This document shows positions 27,001 through 35,058 of a stretch of 64,000 nt of DNA, piece by piece. Numbering within the stretch: the stretch's first letter is position 1; each line of letters opens with the position of its first letter. The stretch is from Spirosoma endbachense (GTDB taxonomy: Bacteria > Bacteroidota > Bacteroidia > Cytophagales > Spirosomataceae), in the NCBI RefSeq assembly GCF_010233585.1, contig NZ_CP045997.1, positions 9,077,487 to 9,141,486 of the forward strand, read 5' to 3'. The notes below the pieces were generated by a model. It was given only the letters and a program-made list of their open reading frames with translations. It had not been told where the DNA came from and did no database searches. The position numbers and the translations under genes are program-made.

Positions 27001-27091
27001 TCATTACATTCCCTTTGATTAGCTGCCCTTGAGCAACGAGTTTGACGGACAACAGACAGATAAGTATGATGATGGTAAACGTAAGCCTCAT
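24047..27091 (-). CDS. SusC/RagA-family TonB-linked outer-membrane transporter
   Basis: Outer-membrane importer of 1014 residues, energised by TonB. Order of domains: signal peptide (1-20), carboxypeptidase-regulatory-like domain (about 22-105: IKGNVMTQEDNQPLAGVNVVLKG), plug (about 110-240, with the family motif AVIGYGS-type AIVIGYGSQARRELTGSV, LYVVDGMPINT and IQILKDAAAAAIYGSRASNGV), then the barrel to the terminal aromatic VGIQLGF. There is no STN domain, so it is not itself a transducer of FecR-type signalling. It forms a transport pair with SusD immediately downstream. Confidence 0.95.
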   Translation of the reverse strand: MRLTFTIIILICLLSVKLVAQGQLIKGNVMTQEDNQPLAGVNVVLKGSGKGALTDANGHFSLTASPGYDTLLVTMVGRRPSAVAIGNRTTMTIYLVLATTFLDEAIVIGYGSQARRELTGSVSSITAQQFSDVPLLSPDQALQGRAAGVLVTQSSGTPATSLKVRIRGTNSLNATAEPLYVVDGMPINTGDFSGFYLGGQSLNALSDLNPQDIASIQILKDAAAAAIYGSRASNGVVLITTKRGKSGPTALDIKAYEGVQSVPKLLAMLSGPEQEVLLNEQRTAVGLSPQYPDPANATTTNWQREVFRTAPIREYSLSASGGNQQTRFYLSGTYFRQQGIVLGSDFRRGSVRLNLDHWFSPKLQFGTSLTLSRALNNRINGDNFINGVLGSALFLGSHIPVRNPNGSYALDPLGSASNPVAEGTETQFDSRTNRVVGTAFAEYRFSPALQWRTNIGVDNLVLKEDVFYPTTTLNGSRANGSGRSDYRQNFNWLLESTLTYSTVLRQRHSFTALAGAGWQTSAFETLTASATNFPGNSISRLTAGSVKTGASSDGATWALTSFFSRLQYAFREKLLISATLRADGSSRFNQDRRYGVFPVGSIGWVLYDGKGQPNALLSFLKVRASYGLTGNANMGTLTNQTPALGLFGVGRSYLQQTSLVPLQLANPALSWEKTRELNLGVDVALIANRLSLSANYFIRRTNDLLQARQLPLTSGFSQINENIGSLQNRGVELEVSFVNRPQSQWQWQTSFNLSFIRNTVTKLYGGTPFSVGYANWVQEGQPVGAFYGSQVARIFQTQAEIDALNQASQALYGSTSFYQSANTRPGDIQFKDLNGDGRITSADQTVIGSAQPSFFGGLANKLTFRGLDVSLFLQFTYGNDIYNYTRSIGESMSSQYGQWTSVRNRWTPERPSTSMPRAAQGNPNNNTRISDRFIEDGSFLRLKNLAVGYTLRISQLRKARLRFYATAQNLLTFTHYTGYDPEVNTLTDQSLVAGSDFFVIPQARTFLVGIQLGF

Positions 27092-27129
27092 GGTACGACC
27101 GGGTTAATACGACTGAGTTAAGTAGCTCC

Positions 27130-27157
27130 CTAAGTTGTTACGTCAGAAACAACTTAG
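27130..27157 (-). promoter_or_regulatory. 10-bp inverted repeat in the susC leader
   Basis: CTAAGTTGTT (27130-27139) and AACAACTTAG (27148-27157) pair perfectly across an 8-nt loop, 39 bp upstream of the SusC start on the minus strand. In this position it could be an operator or an mRNA leader hairpin controlling SusC/SusD expression. There is no T-run that would make it a terminator. Confidence 0.4.
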
Positions 27158-27674
27158 AGAACCCCGTAAAAGGTACTTTTGAATCGTTTAGGCTTGGACT
27201 GTAGGGGGCAATATAGGGTATCAGCGACGATGAAAATGCTGTCAGTATGATGACCAATAACTCTTAAAGCGGGTAGTTATTTACCTGCCGGGTGAAGACG
27301 CCTTTTAGAAAAAGTAAGATGTCTTTCCTTTGCGAGTAAAGCTTAAAAAAATCCTTAGTGAATTAGGTATTTTTACTTATAAATCGAACTGATAAACCCA
27401 CTTCAAATCCATCCGGCTGTATAAATTGCATTAGTATAGAGTTAGAAAAGTAAGGCATATTTTTGAGATGACCAAATCGTAAGCTATTCATTTTGAGAGC
27501 TTAACTTGACATATGATCTTATCAAATTAGGTAATTTTAATCCTTCATAGGCTCTTGGCCGGTCATATAGTTCCGAGATTGGGCTGGGGTGATATGAATA
27601 TCAGCGAAATAGGCCCGTGCCACGGTGGCCTCGTATTCATACTGGATTCTGACTGGATTTTCAGGACAGACCAA
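27158..27674. other. Intergenic region between the glycoside hydrolase and SusC
   Basis: No independent gene is supported. On the minus strand, directly after the glycoside hydrolase stop (27675-27677), the same frame stays open for 45 codons to TAA at 27537-27539 and reads protein-like (YEYEATVARAYFADIH). That could be a displaced C-terminal fragment or chance. CCGTGCCACGG, a palindromic core also seen at about 20.15 and 50.0 kb, occurs at 27615-27625. The 27200-27530 part is AT-rich and should hold the SusC promoter. Confidence 0.5.
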
Positions 27675-29090
27675 TTAGTTCATAACCGAACCGGGTGTAG
27701 GCAACTTAAGGTCATTATCATCAAATACGATTACCCAGTCTTCTTCGGATGGGGGTGTAATGCCAAACTTATCCCTGGTTTCGGCTACGCCAATTCTTAA
27801 CGCTTCGCCAGTGCGGGGATTGAACCAGTGCATATTCATCGGCTTCCCCGACATCTTCTTTATATTCAAATAAATTGTCCGATTACCCTTTGGAATGTAC
27901 ATAATGTAGCTGCTGTTGTCGGATGCTTTGGCCGCGCAGATATAATCCAGTTCGCCAAAGGTGCCGCGTCCTGATAAGATCACATCATGCGTTTGATCTG
28001 GTACGAGCTTTTCCCATGCTCTGGATTCATAGAGTTTAAAACAAGAAGCCACTTGCTTCATACCCTGAGTGCTCATGAGTGGTTTCCAGTTCTTGAATGA
28101 GAGACTGTAGTTGCCAATTTCACCCGAACTGAAGGAAGTACCTTTACAACCGGTCAAAAATCCCTCATACATTTTTCGTCTGATCCACTGCGGATTTTCA
28201 TTGTCGGCATAATGGGGATTATCATGTTCATAACTTAGATCCAATTGCATGATCATCTTACCTTTGTTGTATTGGGCAAGTTCTGCTTTATACTGCGGGC
28301 CTTTTTCCATCAGGATGGATTCCGTCCATACGTACTCCCCATCAATGTCCATCATCGTTCCCAAAACAGGGTGGTCAGTTGACCAGATAACGCCCAGGTT
28401 CATATCAAAATGCCCCGACCATAAGTGTTCAGGGTCTTCTGATTTTACACCACGTATCAGGTTATTTTCGTAAGCGAATAATTCACCGTCGGCATTGTTG
28501 TCTCCTCCTGCGACCCACATGATATTTTTAGTACGCTTGTAGCGCTTGCCGACGAACTTTCCGTATTGATGCATCTTCAGCGTATCGTTGGTTTTGCTTT
28601 TTATTTCATCCCACCAACCCTGTGAAGGATCGGTTCGATAGCCGAGATAAACGGGTAAGGCCATAACGAAAAACCCTTTTTGCTCGGCCAGTTTAAAAAA
28701 ACGGTCTACATGCTCAAAGTAGAGTTCATCAGGAGTAGAAAAGTCCCATTTAACAGTCAGCGGTGAGATGCCCTGCCAGTAGGGTGGATTGCCGCCCATT
28801 TGCGTTGGGGCGTTGCTAAGGACCGAGGTCATTACGGTATTAAATCCTTTCAGTTTAAGGCTATCGAGGAAGGCGGCTTCATCCTTTTCCGAGAGCGCCT
28901 GGATTAATCCCCAGGCGGAGAATTCTTTGACCAGAAACGGTTTGTTCTTACTGTCCACCAGGTATCGGTTGTTATCGCTCAGCCGTAACGGAAATGACGC
29001 TGTGGTTTGCGCCAAAGCATAGCTTTTGTAAAATAGAATGAGGAGAAGGAGGATCGTTGTTTTCGTGAGTGTCATTTTCAGTGATTTCAA
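27675..29090 (-). CDS. Glycoside hydrolase with DUF4038 (apiosidase-like, GH140-type) domain
   Basis: Exported enzyme of 471 residues with a signal peptide (about 1-28, ending ALAQ). The DUF4038 TIM-barrel region begins FPLRLSDNNRYLVDSKNKPFLV and continues with KGFNTVMTSV, GFFVMALPVYLGY, YGKFVGKRYKRTKNIMWVAGGDNN and TFSSG-like FSSGEIG. The last 90 residues (YIMYIPKGNRTIYLNIKKMSGKPMNMHWFNPRTGE) form the 'putative collagen-binding' beta domain usual in this family. DUF4038 enzymes include GH140 apiosidases acting on pectin side chains; exact specificity is uncertain. It lies upstream of the SusC/SusD genes on the same strand. Confidence 0.8.
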   Translation of the reverse strand: MKSLKMTLTKTTILLLLILFYKSYALAQTTASFPLRLSDNNRYLVDSKNKPFLVKEFSAWGLIQALSEKDEAAFLDSLKLKGFNTVMTSVLSNAPTQMGGNPPYWQGISPLTVKWDFSTPDELYFEHVDRFFKLAEQKGFFVMALPVYLGYRTDPSQGWWDEIKSKTNDTLKMHQYGKFVGKRYKRTKNIMWVAGGDNNADGELFAYENNLIRGVKSEDPEHLWSGHFDMNLGVIWSTDHPVLGTMMDIDGEYVWTESILMEKGPQYKAELAQYNKGKMIMQLDLSYEHDNPHYADNENPQWIRRKMYEGFLTGCKGTSFSSGEIGNYSLSFKNWKPLMSTQGMKQVASCFKLYESRAWEKLVPDQTHDVILSGRGTFGELDYICAAKASDNSSYIMYIPKGNRTIYLNIKKMSGKPMNMHWFNPRTGEALRIGVAETRDKFGITPPSEEDWVIVFDDNDLKLPTPGSVMN

Positions 29091-29332
29091 GAAGACTTAG
29101 ATTACTAATTATCAACAATGAATAGCCAGTCCGTTATCTACTTCGCCGTCAGTACTCAATCAACAGAGAAGTAAACGCCCGAGCCAAAAGACGATTCGTC
29201 AGAGGCAAGAAAACGACTGGTTCATCAACTGTATATCATCAAGTAAAAATGGACAAAGTGGGCGGTCGCAAAAGTGGTAAAAATGAGAAGGACGGCTCAA
29301 GACAAACTTTCCACTCTAAGCGGAAAATAATT

Positions 29333-29374
29333 GTAGCGGAAGTGTTTAGGCTTCTGCTACGCATTGGGAATGCG
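29333..29374. repeat. Two adjoining hairpins in the intergenic region
   Basis: GTAGCGGAAG (29333-29342) pairs with CTTCTGCTAC (29351-29360), 9 of 10 positions, loop of 8 nt. CGCATT (29360-29365) pairs with AATGCG (29369-29374) around a GGG loop. Together they suggest a folded RNA or a degenerate repeat; no function is assigned. Confidence 0.35.
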
Positions 29375-29732
29375 GAATCGACACTTTCACCATGTAGGAG
29401 GGCTAGCACATTAATGAGGGATCGCCTGTGCTTGATTCGCCTTTTTGGAAAGTGGGCGAATCGATTTCGTATCAGCACGTAGGGGAATACATATACAAGT
29501 GTTGGCATACGTACAATATTTGGTCAAGTCGGCAATAGTGTGAGAAGTGACTACTTCTTATTGTTCCGGTGAGGTGATAGTTGAGCAACCAGTTTCTTTA
29601 TCAGCACGGCGTAAGACTACCGAAGGGTAAGTGAAAATAGACTGACTATAAACGTTCATTTTAACTTGGAAAAACTTTTTTAAATGTTCTTCGAGGTTAT
29701 AAAAATGTAGCGATTCTTCTATTTATCTAACT

Positions 29733-29837
29733 ATGATGAATAATAGTGTTTGTTGTAAATTTTTGAAAAATGTAGTAATTCTTATCACCGTTTTAGCCCA
29801 ATTTACCAGTCGGATAGGTCAATTTAGACCCCGATGA
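29733..29837 (+). CDS. Possible 34-residue peptide or decayed gene start
   Basis: ATG-ATG at 29733 opens a frame of 34 codons whose product has an N-terminal basic part and a hydrophobic core (KFLKNVVILITVLAQF), the shape of a signal peptide, but stops shortly after the expected cleavage site. It could be the surviving start of an exported protein whose body was deleted, a real small membrane peptide, or chance. Confidence 0.2.
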   Translation: MMNNSVCCKFLKNVVILITVLAQFTSRIGQFRPR

Positions 29838-29895
29838 GCACCATTCAGTAAATTCAAAACAGATTGGTTAGTGTGGGGTGTTTTACCCAAAAAGA

Positions 29896-29931
29896 AAAAA
29901 CGCCCTCAATTCGCTAGAAGAAGGCGTCTTT
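29896..29931 (-). terminator. Terminator-like hairpin
   Basis: ACGCCCTC (29900-29907) pairs with GAAGGCGT (29920-29927), one mismatch, loop of about 12 nt. Read on the minus strand it is followed by a run of T (TTTTTTCTTTTT), the classical intrinsic-terminator form; the plus-strand run is shorter. It lies about 270 bp beyond the end of the SIMPL gene and may end that transcript or an unseen RNA. Confidence 0.5.
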
Positions 29932-30194
29932 TACCGGTATTTGAATACAACCTGAATTGAAAAAAGCAATATCTGCGCTATTCTGTCGAATTAGCTAGTG
30001 CGTCAAAATTGGTAAATAAAAAGAATTAATACAACTTTTTGGGTAAATAATAATTTTTAGCCCAAAGCAGAGCCAACTGACGCAAAACAGGCTCAGAATA
30101 AATAGCCATAAAGTGCCTGATACTCAGGAAAAGAGTTCGTAGACCGGCCTGAAATAGAATGGCAGCAACAGAATAGCTTGGAATGTAAACGGGA

Positions 30195-30941
30195 TCAATT
30201 CAGTTCATACACAACTTTTACAATGGCAGCGGAGCGAAACGTTTGTTGTATCGTTGCCACTGGTCGCATGGGGTCAGCCAAATAATTAGTCATGTAGGGG
30301 TTTAATGCTGTTGTGCGAATATTGCCAACAGATTCATTTTCTTCGGCCTCACCGATCCTGACAATACGCTTTATTGAACGCGATATGGCTTTGGCCAGTC
30401 GATCGGCTTTTTCTTTTGCATTGGCCACCGCCTGATCAAACAGCCTTAGTTCAATCTCCCGTTGTTTACTGACTGAAAAAACGGTCGATAAATCTGTAAA
30501 TCCATTGGATGCCAGGTGTTGTTGCACATCGGCATAGCGCTTCAGATCATCGAATTTGACCGAAACTCGCTGATATCCTTTGAATTTTTCGGTTGGTTGC
30601 CCCATTCCACCCCCGCCCATTGAATAGTCACGCTCCTTTCGCACCAATAGCTGAAGAATATGCAGGTCTTTGGTCGGCACTTTTAATTCAGTCAACATGG
30701 CCACGAGTCGCTCGCGGGCTCCTTTATGTTGTTCGTAGACCAGGGTTATGTCTTTTTCATCCGTATAGGATAAATTGACAGTGAGAGTGGCCTGATCGGC
30801 AGGCACTTCTTCTACGGCCTCTCCAAGTACAATTAAATGATTATCTGTCGACTGTGCCCCGGAATTATAAATAGAGCAGAAGCCAAAAACAAGAAACAGC
30901 AGGACTGACGTCAGCCTGCAATGAGTAAAGTTACTGGACAT
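30195..30941 (-). CDS. SIMPL (DUF541) domain protein
   Basis: Exported protein of 248 residues with a signal peptide (about 1-30). The SIMPL/DUF541 domain covers most of the mature protein: LIVLGEAVEEVPADQATLTVNLSY, the central YQRVSVKFDDLKRYADVQQHLASNGF and VANAKEKADRLAKAISRSIKRIVRIGE. Members are periplasmic or envelope proteins linked to oxidative-stress protection, without a defined reaction. A Gly/Met-rich insertion (YSMGGGGMGQP) lies at about residue 112. It starts 37 bp after the CDF transporter stop on the same strand, so co-transcription is likely. Confidence 0.85.
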   Translation of the reverse strand: MSSNFTHCRLTSVLLFLVFGFCSIYNSGAQSTDNHLIVLGEAVEEVPADQATLTVNLSYTDEKDITLVYEQHKGARERLVAMLTELKVPTKDLHILQLLVRKERDYSMGGGGMGQPTEKFKGYQRVSVKFDDLKRYADVQQHLASNGFTDLSTVFSVSKQREIELRLFDQAVANAKEKADRLAKAISRSIKRIVRIGEAEENESVGNIRTTALNPYMTNYLADPMRPVATIQQTFRSAAIVKVVYELN

Positions 30942-30978
30942 GGTCGGTGGGTATTTAGCTTAATTTATCGGTTACAAG

Positions 30979-31989
30979 TTAACTATTGGGGACTTCTATT
31001 GACACAAAGTGCTTCTGATTGAGTGGTAGGTTATCGGCAGTCCATTCAACGTCGTTAACAAAGGCGAATGCCCGAACAGGACAATTGGCAACCCGGCAAT
31101 AATGGCAGCATTCATTAACACAGGGGTCTGTATGCACAAAAATTTCGACCTCGCCCAGGAAGCCATCCTTAAGCGTATTTTCGAAATGATGTACTTCATC
31201 GTGTACCTGATTCAATTCCCAATAATAGGGTAATGTGAGGTGGCAGTCAATATGCAGATCGGCTCCGTATTTCTGCACCCTCAGGTTATGGACATCAATC
31301 CAGTTCGAGTCTTTATTGTCGTTTAATAGGGTCACGACGCGGTCGAGTGTAGGCGCGTCGGTTTCATCCATCAGACGAGCCACCGACAAACGGATAAGCT
31401 GAAAACCGTTGTAAATAATAACGAACGACAGGAGCAGCGAAAGGGCGCTGTCGATCCAGTGTTTACCCGTCAGAACAACCAGTGCTACACCGACCATAAC
31501 GGCAATACTACTGAATGTATCCGTCAGTAAATGGCGACCATCGGCGGTTAGAGCTAGTGAGTCGGTTTGTTTCCCCGACCGAATAAGCATCCAGCCCACA
31601 AATGCATTGGCAATGGCCGTTAAGCCGATTAGAGCGAAGCCCAGATCGAGATTTGTGAGGACTTTAGGCTCGTAAAAACTAAGAATTGACTGCCAGATTA
31701 TGACCAGACCAGCCGACAGAATCATTGCGCCCTCGAAGCCCGAAGACAAAAATTCTATTTTCCCATGACCATACGGGTGGTTCTGATCGCGGGGTTGTCC
31801 CGCCAGATAAATGCTATAAAAAGCGAACCCGCTGGCTAAAACATTGACGATTGATTCGACCGCATCGCTGAGAATAGCAGTCGAATAGGTCAAAAAATAA
31901 GCCGTGAATTTAAGAATCAGCAGGACAATGCTTAGTCCCAGTGAGACGCTCATCCAGCGGTATTTAGTACGTTGAGTGGCGCTCATCAA
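30979..31989 (-). CDS. Cation diffusion facilitator (CDF) transporter
   Basis: Divalent-metal/proton antiporter of the inner membrane, 336 residues. The first five to six helices contain SIVLLILKFTAYFLTYSTAILSDAVESIVNV (the S-D-x-x-E/H metal-site helix) and LTADGRHLLTDTFSSIAVMVGV (the H-x-x-x-D site). The cytoplasmic domain follows (about 205-290: VHNLRVQKYGADLHIDCHLTLPY). A Cys-rich tail, CVNECCHYCRVANCPVRAFAF, could bind additional metal. Two ATGs (31989, 31986) are possible. It is divergent from the Nudix gene, 69 bp away, and precedes the SIMPL gene. Confidence 0.9.
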   Translation of the reverse strand: MMSATQRTKYRWMSVSLGLSIVLLILKFTAYFLTYSTAILSDAVESIVNVLASGFAFYSIYLAGQPRDQNHPYGHGKIEFLSSGFEGAMILSAGLVIIWQSILSFYEPKVLTNLDLGFALIGLTAIANAFVGWMLIRSGKQTDSLALTADGRHLLTDTFSSIAVMVGVALVVLTGKHWIDSALSLLLSFVIIYNGFQLIRLSVARLMDETDAPTLDRVVTLLNDNKDSNWIDVHNLRVQKYGADLHIDCHLTLPYYWELNQVHDEVHHFENTLKDGFLGEVEIFVHTDPCVNECCHYCRVANCPVRAFAFVNDVEWTADNLPLNQKHFVSIEVPNS

Positions 31990-32058
31990 GTGTTACGGAA
32001 TGTTGTTAGAAACCACAAAGGTAATATTCGTAGCTGTATTGTTCGTACTTTCGTGTGC

Positions 32059-32607
32059 ATGAACGAGACAGAAAACCCCTGGCAGACGCTGGAATCGTCG
32101 GTTAAATACGAAAATCCATGGCTGTCGATCAGACACGAAGACGTCATAACCCCCGCTGGCACACCTGGTATTTATGGGGTAGTTAGTTTTAAAAATAAAG
32201 CAGTAGGCGTTATTCCAATCGATGCCGATGGAAATACATATCTGGTTGGCCAGTATCGGTATCCACTAAACGAGTACTCATGGGAGATTCCGGAAGGTGG
32301 ATCACCATTGGGTACCGATCCACTCGAATCGGCCAAGCGGGAGCTTCGCGAAGAAACGGGGCTCGAAGCCCGTCAGTGGACCAAAATTGCCCGAATCCAT
32401 ACGTCTAATTCGGCGACCGATGAAGAGGGTTTTCTCTATATAGCAGAAGATCTGGTTCAGGGCAATCATGAGCCTGAAGAGACCGAAGAACTGCGTGTCT
32501 GGAAACTGCCTTTGGCCGAGGCTGTAGATATGGCAGTGACGAGTCGAATTACCGATTCGCTCAGTGTCAGTGGCCTGTTAATTGTAGCCCGATTGAGAGG
32601 AATCTAA
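32059..32607 (+). CDS. Nudix hydrolase, ADP-ribose pyrophosphatase-like
   Basis: Hydrolyses nucleoside diphosphates linked to another moiety. The ATG at 32059 (MNETENPWQTLESS) is chosen because the family begins with this segment; the frame could be opened at 31972 but that would overlap the divergent transporter gene. Product 182 residues. The Nudix box reads GGSPLGTDPLESAKRELREETGL-type: the core RELREETG is intact, while the early Glu of GX5E is Thr. YLVGQYRYPLNEYSWEIPEGG upstream of it is typical of the ADP-ribose pyrophosphatase branch. Confidence 0.9.
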   Translation: MNETENPWQTLESSVKYENPWLSIRHEDVITPAGTPGIYGVVSFKNKAVGVIPIDADGNTYLVGQYRYPLNEYSWEIPEGGSPLGTDPLESAKRELREETGLEARQWTKIARIHTSNSATDEEGFLYIAEDLVQGNHEPEETEELRVWKLPLAEAVDMAVTSRITDSLSVSGLLIVARLRGI

Positions 32608-32616
32608 ACACCAGTT

Positions 32617-32702
32617 ATGGTTTATAGTTTACGGTTTATAGTTTGTGGTGAAATCAGCACCTTTAGCCGAAAATCCATAAACCATAAATAATACACCATA
32701 AA
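32617..32702. repeat. Period-7 inverted repeat element (H1)
   Basis: Left arm 32617-32644 holds four heptads of form A-N-N-G-T-T-T (ATGGTTT, ATAGTTT, ACGGTTT, ATAGTTT). Right arm 32675-32702 holds CCATAAA three times and TAATACA, in 7-bp register. The arms are partly complementary and separated by 30 bp. It fills the gap between the Nudix stop and the TTG start at 32710. Confidence 0.7.
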
Positions 32703-32709
32703 CCAGACC

Positions 32710-33354
32710 TTGCTTGTGTTTTTACCTATTCTTTTTGGTTTTTTAGTCGGCGTTGCGCTTTGTTTGACCTTTGGAACAGTGTTTTTTGCCCTGATTCAAA
32801 ATAGTGTTGACAATGGATTTCGGTCGGGGCTAAAAATAGTTTTCGGGGTTATCACGGGCGATACACTCTTCGTACTGGCTGCACTACTTGGTACGGCATT
32901 TATCCCCAAAGTTCAGGGCTTTGAAAATCTGATGGCCATTGTCGGGGTTTTATTCCTAACAGCCATGGGTCTGGTCAATATTTTTAAAGGAACACCCCGG
33001 CTGGCGTATCCAAAAACCCGCTTTGGCAATTTTGTTTACTATTTTACTACGGGTTTTTTCCTGAATGCGCTCAATCCGGTCAACTTTGTATCGTGGGTAG
33101 CCATTGTGGCCTACATTCGTTCACACCTGCATTACACCATGGCTCAGCAATATGGATTCATGATTGCCGCTCTAGTGGGCGTTTTTGTGACCGAATCAGC
33201 ACTGGCCTATTATGCTAACCGACTTAAGCGGCTTTTTACCCCTCGAGTCGTATTGATTTTCAACCGTACTACGGGTGTAGTCTTTCTCATTGGAGCTGCA
33301 AATATTGCCTATAATCGGCTGCTTGAGCCGTTATCGAAAGCGATGAACTGGTAG
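32710..33354 (+). CDS. LysE-family translocator
   Basis: Inner-membrane exporter-type protein of 214 residues with six predicted helices: LPILFGFLVGVALCLTFGTVFFALI, VFGVITGDTLFVLAALLG, the third helix AIVGVLFLTAMGLVNIF, FTTGFFLNALNPVNFVSWVAIVAY, the fifth GFMIAALVGVFVTESALAYY and VVFLIGAANIAY. NPVNFVSW is a landmark of LysE/RhtB proteins. No ATG is available: an in-frame TAA is at 32689 and the first start codons are TTG at 32710 or GTG at 32716. The start lies 8 bp after a period-7 repeat element. The exported substrate is unknown. Confidence 0.85.
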   Translation: MLVFLPILFGFLVGVALCLTFGTVFFALIQNSVDNGFRSGLKIVFGVITGDTLFVLAALLGTAFIPKVQGFENLMAIVGVLFLTAMGLVNIFKGTPRLAYPKTRFGNFVYYFTTGFFLNALNPVNFVSWVAIVAYIRSHLHYTMAQQYGFMIAALVGVFVTESALAYYANRLKRLFTPRVVLIFNRTTGVVFLIGAANIAYNRLLEPLSKAMNW

Positions 33355-33408
33355 GAAACGGGATGATTGAGAAAGGCACTGTCACGAAATAACAGTTCCT
33401 GGCCTATG

Positions 33409-34953
33409 TTAGACGTTCTTCAGAAAACTTTCCCACTCACCAATCAGGTTCTTTTTCAGAACGCGCGGAAACTTGTTCTGACCGCCCATTTTTCCTCTTG
33501 ATGCCATCCAGCTATAAAAGGTTTTAGCGGGTAATACCGTAACGGTTATTTCTTTTAGGGCGTGCCGACGCTCAACGGCGTAATCATCGTTAAGTTCCTT
33601 TAGCTTCGCGTCGATTCGGTCGCGGAGGTCGCTGGCATCTACGCTATCATCAGTACCCACGTACCAGTGATGAGCAAACAAAGTGTCGTGAGAGACGCCC
33701 GCAACGGTAAATTCCCGAATGGAAATGCCCATTTCCTGCGAAACCAGCTCAATGGCTTTATTCATATTGTCGACAGATAAATGTTCGCCACACAAACTCA
33801 GGAAGTGCTTTGTACGGCCCGTAATGACAATTTCTGACCGCTTTTTACTGACAAACCGGATTGTATCACCAATTAAATAACGCCAGGCTCCCGAACAGGT
33901 AGAAATCAACAAAGCGTATTCTTTGCCTTCGTCCACTTCATCGATCATCAGCGTTTGGGGATTCGCAACCAGTTCGCCGTCGGACGTGAAGTTCTGCTCA
34001 TTGAACGGAATGAATTCAAAAAACAACCCATTGTTGAGCACTAACTGCATGCCTTCGGCATTGGGATGAGTTTGATAGGCGATGAATCCTTCAGAGGCCA
34101 GATAGGTTTCTATGTAGGTGATCGGGTGGGCCAGCAGTTTCTCAAAGCCTTTCCGATACGGTTCGAACGAAACCCCGCCGTGGCAGAAAACCATTAGATT
34201 CGGCCAGACATCATGAATGGTTTTGGCATTATAGCGGGCGATGATCTTCTCCATCAGCAACTGAATCCAGGCCGGAACACCAACGATATAGCCGATATCC
34301 CAACTACCTGCCTGCTCAGTTATTTCATCCAGTTTAAGCGCCCAATCCCGTTCCTGCGCAATCTCCCGGCCGGGTTTGTAGAACCGTTGAAACCAGAACG
34401 GGATCTGGCTGGCTGTAATACCGCTCAAATCGCCTTCGAAGTGCCCTTCGCGTGCGTTCAGATTTGTACTGCCGCCCAGCATCAGATAACCTTTTTCGTA
34501 AAGCGTTGAGGGAAGGTTCTGATAGCGGCCAAGCGTCAGAATCTGGCGGATACTGGAACGCTGAATGGCTTTAGACATCGATTTGGTCACAGGAATGTAT
34601 TTCGATGCTGCTTCTGATGTGCCGGAACTGAGCGCAAAATATTTGACGCGCCCTGGCCAGGCTATGTCTTTTTCGCCCGCCAGTGAACGTTTCCACCAGC
34701 CGTCGAACATGGAGTTGTAATCATGAATGGGAACGGTCTGTTTGAATTTTTCGTAAAACTCCCGTGGTGTTCCAAACTCAGTCGAACTGAGCAGCTCTTC
34801 GAAGTGGTAGGTTGTGCCAAACTCCGTAAACCGTGCTTTGCTGATGAGTTTGCGAAAGGCTTTGCGTTGCTGCTTAAACGCGGTCATTTTTCGCAGCCTG
34901 ACGGCATTCGTTAACCGAATACCGTTTTTGAGCATACTGCCTAGTAGAGCCAT
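33409..34953 (-). CDS. GH3 auxin-responsive promoter family protein (acyl-adenylate-forming)
   Basis: Protein of 514 residues related to plant GH3 acyl-acid-amido synthetases. The adenylation P-loop region reads YFALSSGTSEAASKYIPVT, with later motifs MVFCHGGVSFEPYRKGF, IETYLASEGFIAYQ and YLIGDTIRFVSKKRSEIVITGRTKHFLSLCGEHLS, the last giving the C-terminal hinge. Bacterial GH3 proteins presumably conjugate amino acids to acyl acids, but their substrates are not known. A heptad repeat block lies 9 bp upstream of its start, and surE lies upstream on the same strand. Confidence 0.85.
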   Translation of the reverse strand: MALLGSMLKNGIRLTNAVRLRKMTAFKQQRKAFRKLISKARFTEFGTTYHFEELLSSTEFGTPREFYEKFKQTVPIHDYNSMFDGWWKRSLAGEKDIAWPGRVKYFALSSGTSEAASKYIPVTKSMSKAIQRSSIRQILTLGRYQNLPSTLYEKGYLMLGGSTNLNAREGHFEGDLSGITASQIPFWFQRFYKPGREIAQERDWALKLDEITEQAGSWDIGYIVGVPAWIQLLMEKIIARYNAKTIHDVWPNLMVFCHGGVSFEPYRKGFEKLLAHPITYIETYLASEGFIAYQTHPNAEGMQLVLNNGLFFEFIPFNEQNFTSDGELVANPQTLMIDEVDEGKEYALLISTCSGAWRYLIGDTIRFVSKKRSEIVITGRTKHFLSLCGEHLSVDNMNKAIELVSQEMGISIREFTVAGVSHDTLFAHHWYVGTDDSVDASDLRDRIDAKLKELNDDYAVERRHALKEITVTVLPAKTFYSWMASRGKMGGQNKFPRVLKKNLIGEWESFLKNV

Positions 34954-34961
34954 AATGATTG

Positions 34962-35057
34962 TCCGTTTTCCGTTTTCCGTTTAAAGTTCAGTGGCAAACG
35001 CAAAGGCTGTTGATGTCATACCCTTGTTCAGCCAACTATAAACGAAAACTGAAAGCA
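34962..35057. repeat. Period-7 repeat element (H2)
   Basis: TCCGTTT is repeated three times without a gap (34962-34982), followed by AAAGTTC. About 60 bp further, at 35040-35057, AAACGAA and AACTGAA, again in 7-bp register, are its inverted counterpart. The element fills the 105-bp gap between the surE stop and the GH3 start. Confidence 0.55.
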
Positions 35058-35058
35058 A

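Larger units (their letters stand above)
29091..30194. other. 1.1-kb gene-poor intergenic region
   Basis: Separates two minus-strand genes and is AT-rich beyond 29640. Open frames at 29239-29508 overlap each other on opposite strands and show no family motif. Visible structures are paired hairpins at 29333-29374, a 34-codon signal-peptide-like frame at 29733-29837 and a terminator-like hairpin at 29896-29931. The 29930-30194 segment has no coding signal and could be the 3' region of the SIMPL gene or a small RNA. Confidence 0.5.

Noticed and set aside
29480..29505. TAGGGG as a further ECF promoter
   Set aside because: The 16-base spacer is followed by TTGG, not TGTC, and no gene starts downstream.
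29239..29508. Open frames on both strands in the 29-30 kb gap
   Set aside because: Mutual shadows of 77 and 89 codons with arginine-rich, low-complexity products and no family landmarks; no transposase signature could be confirmed.
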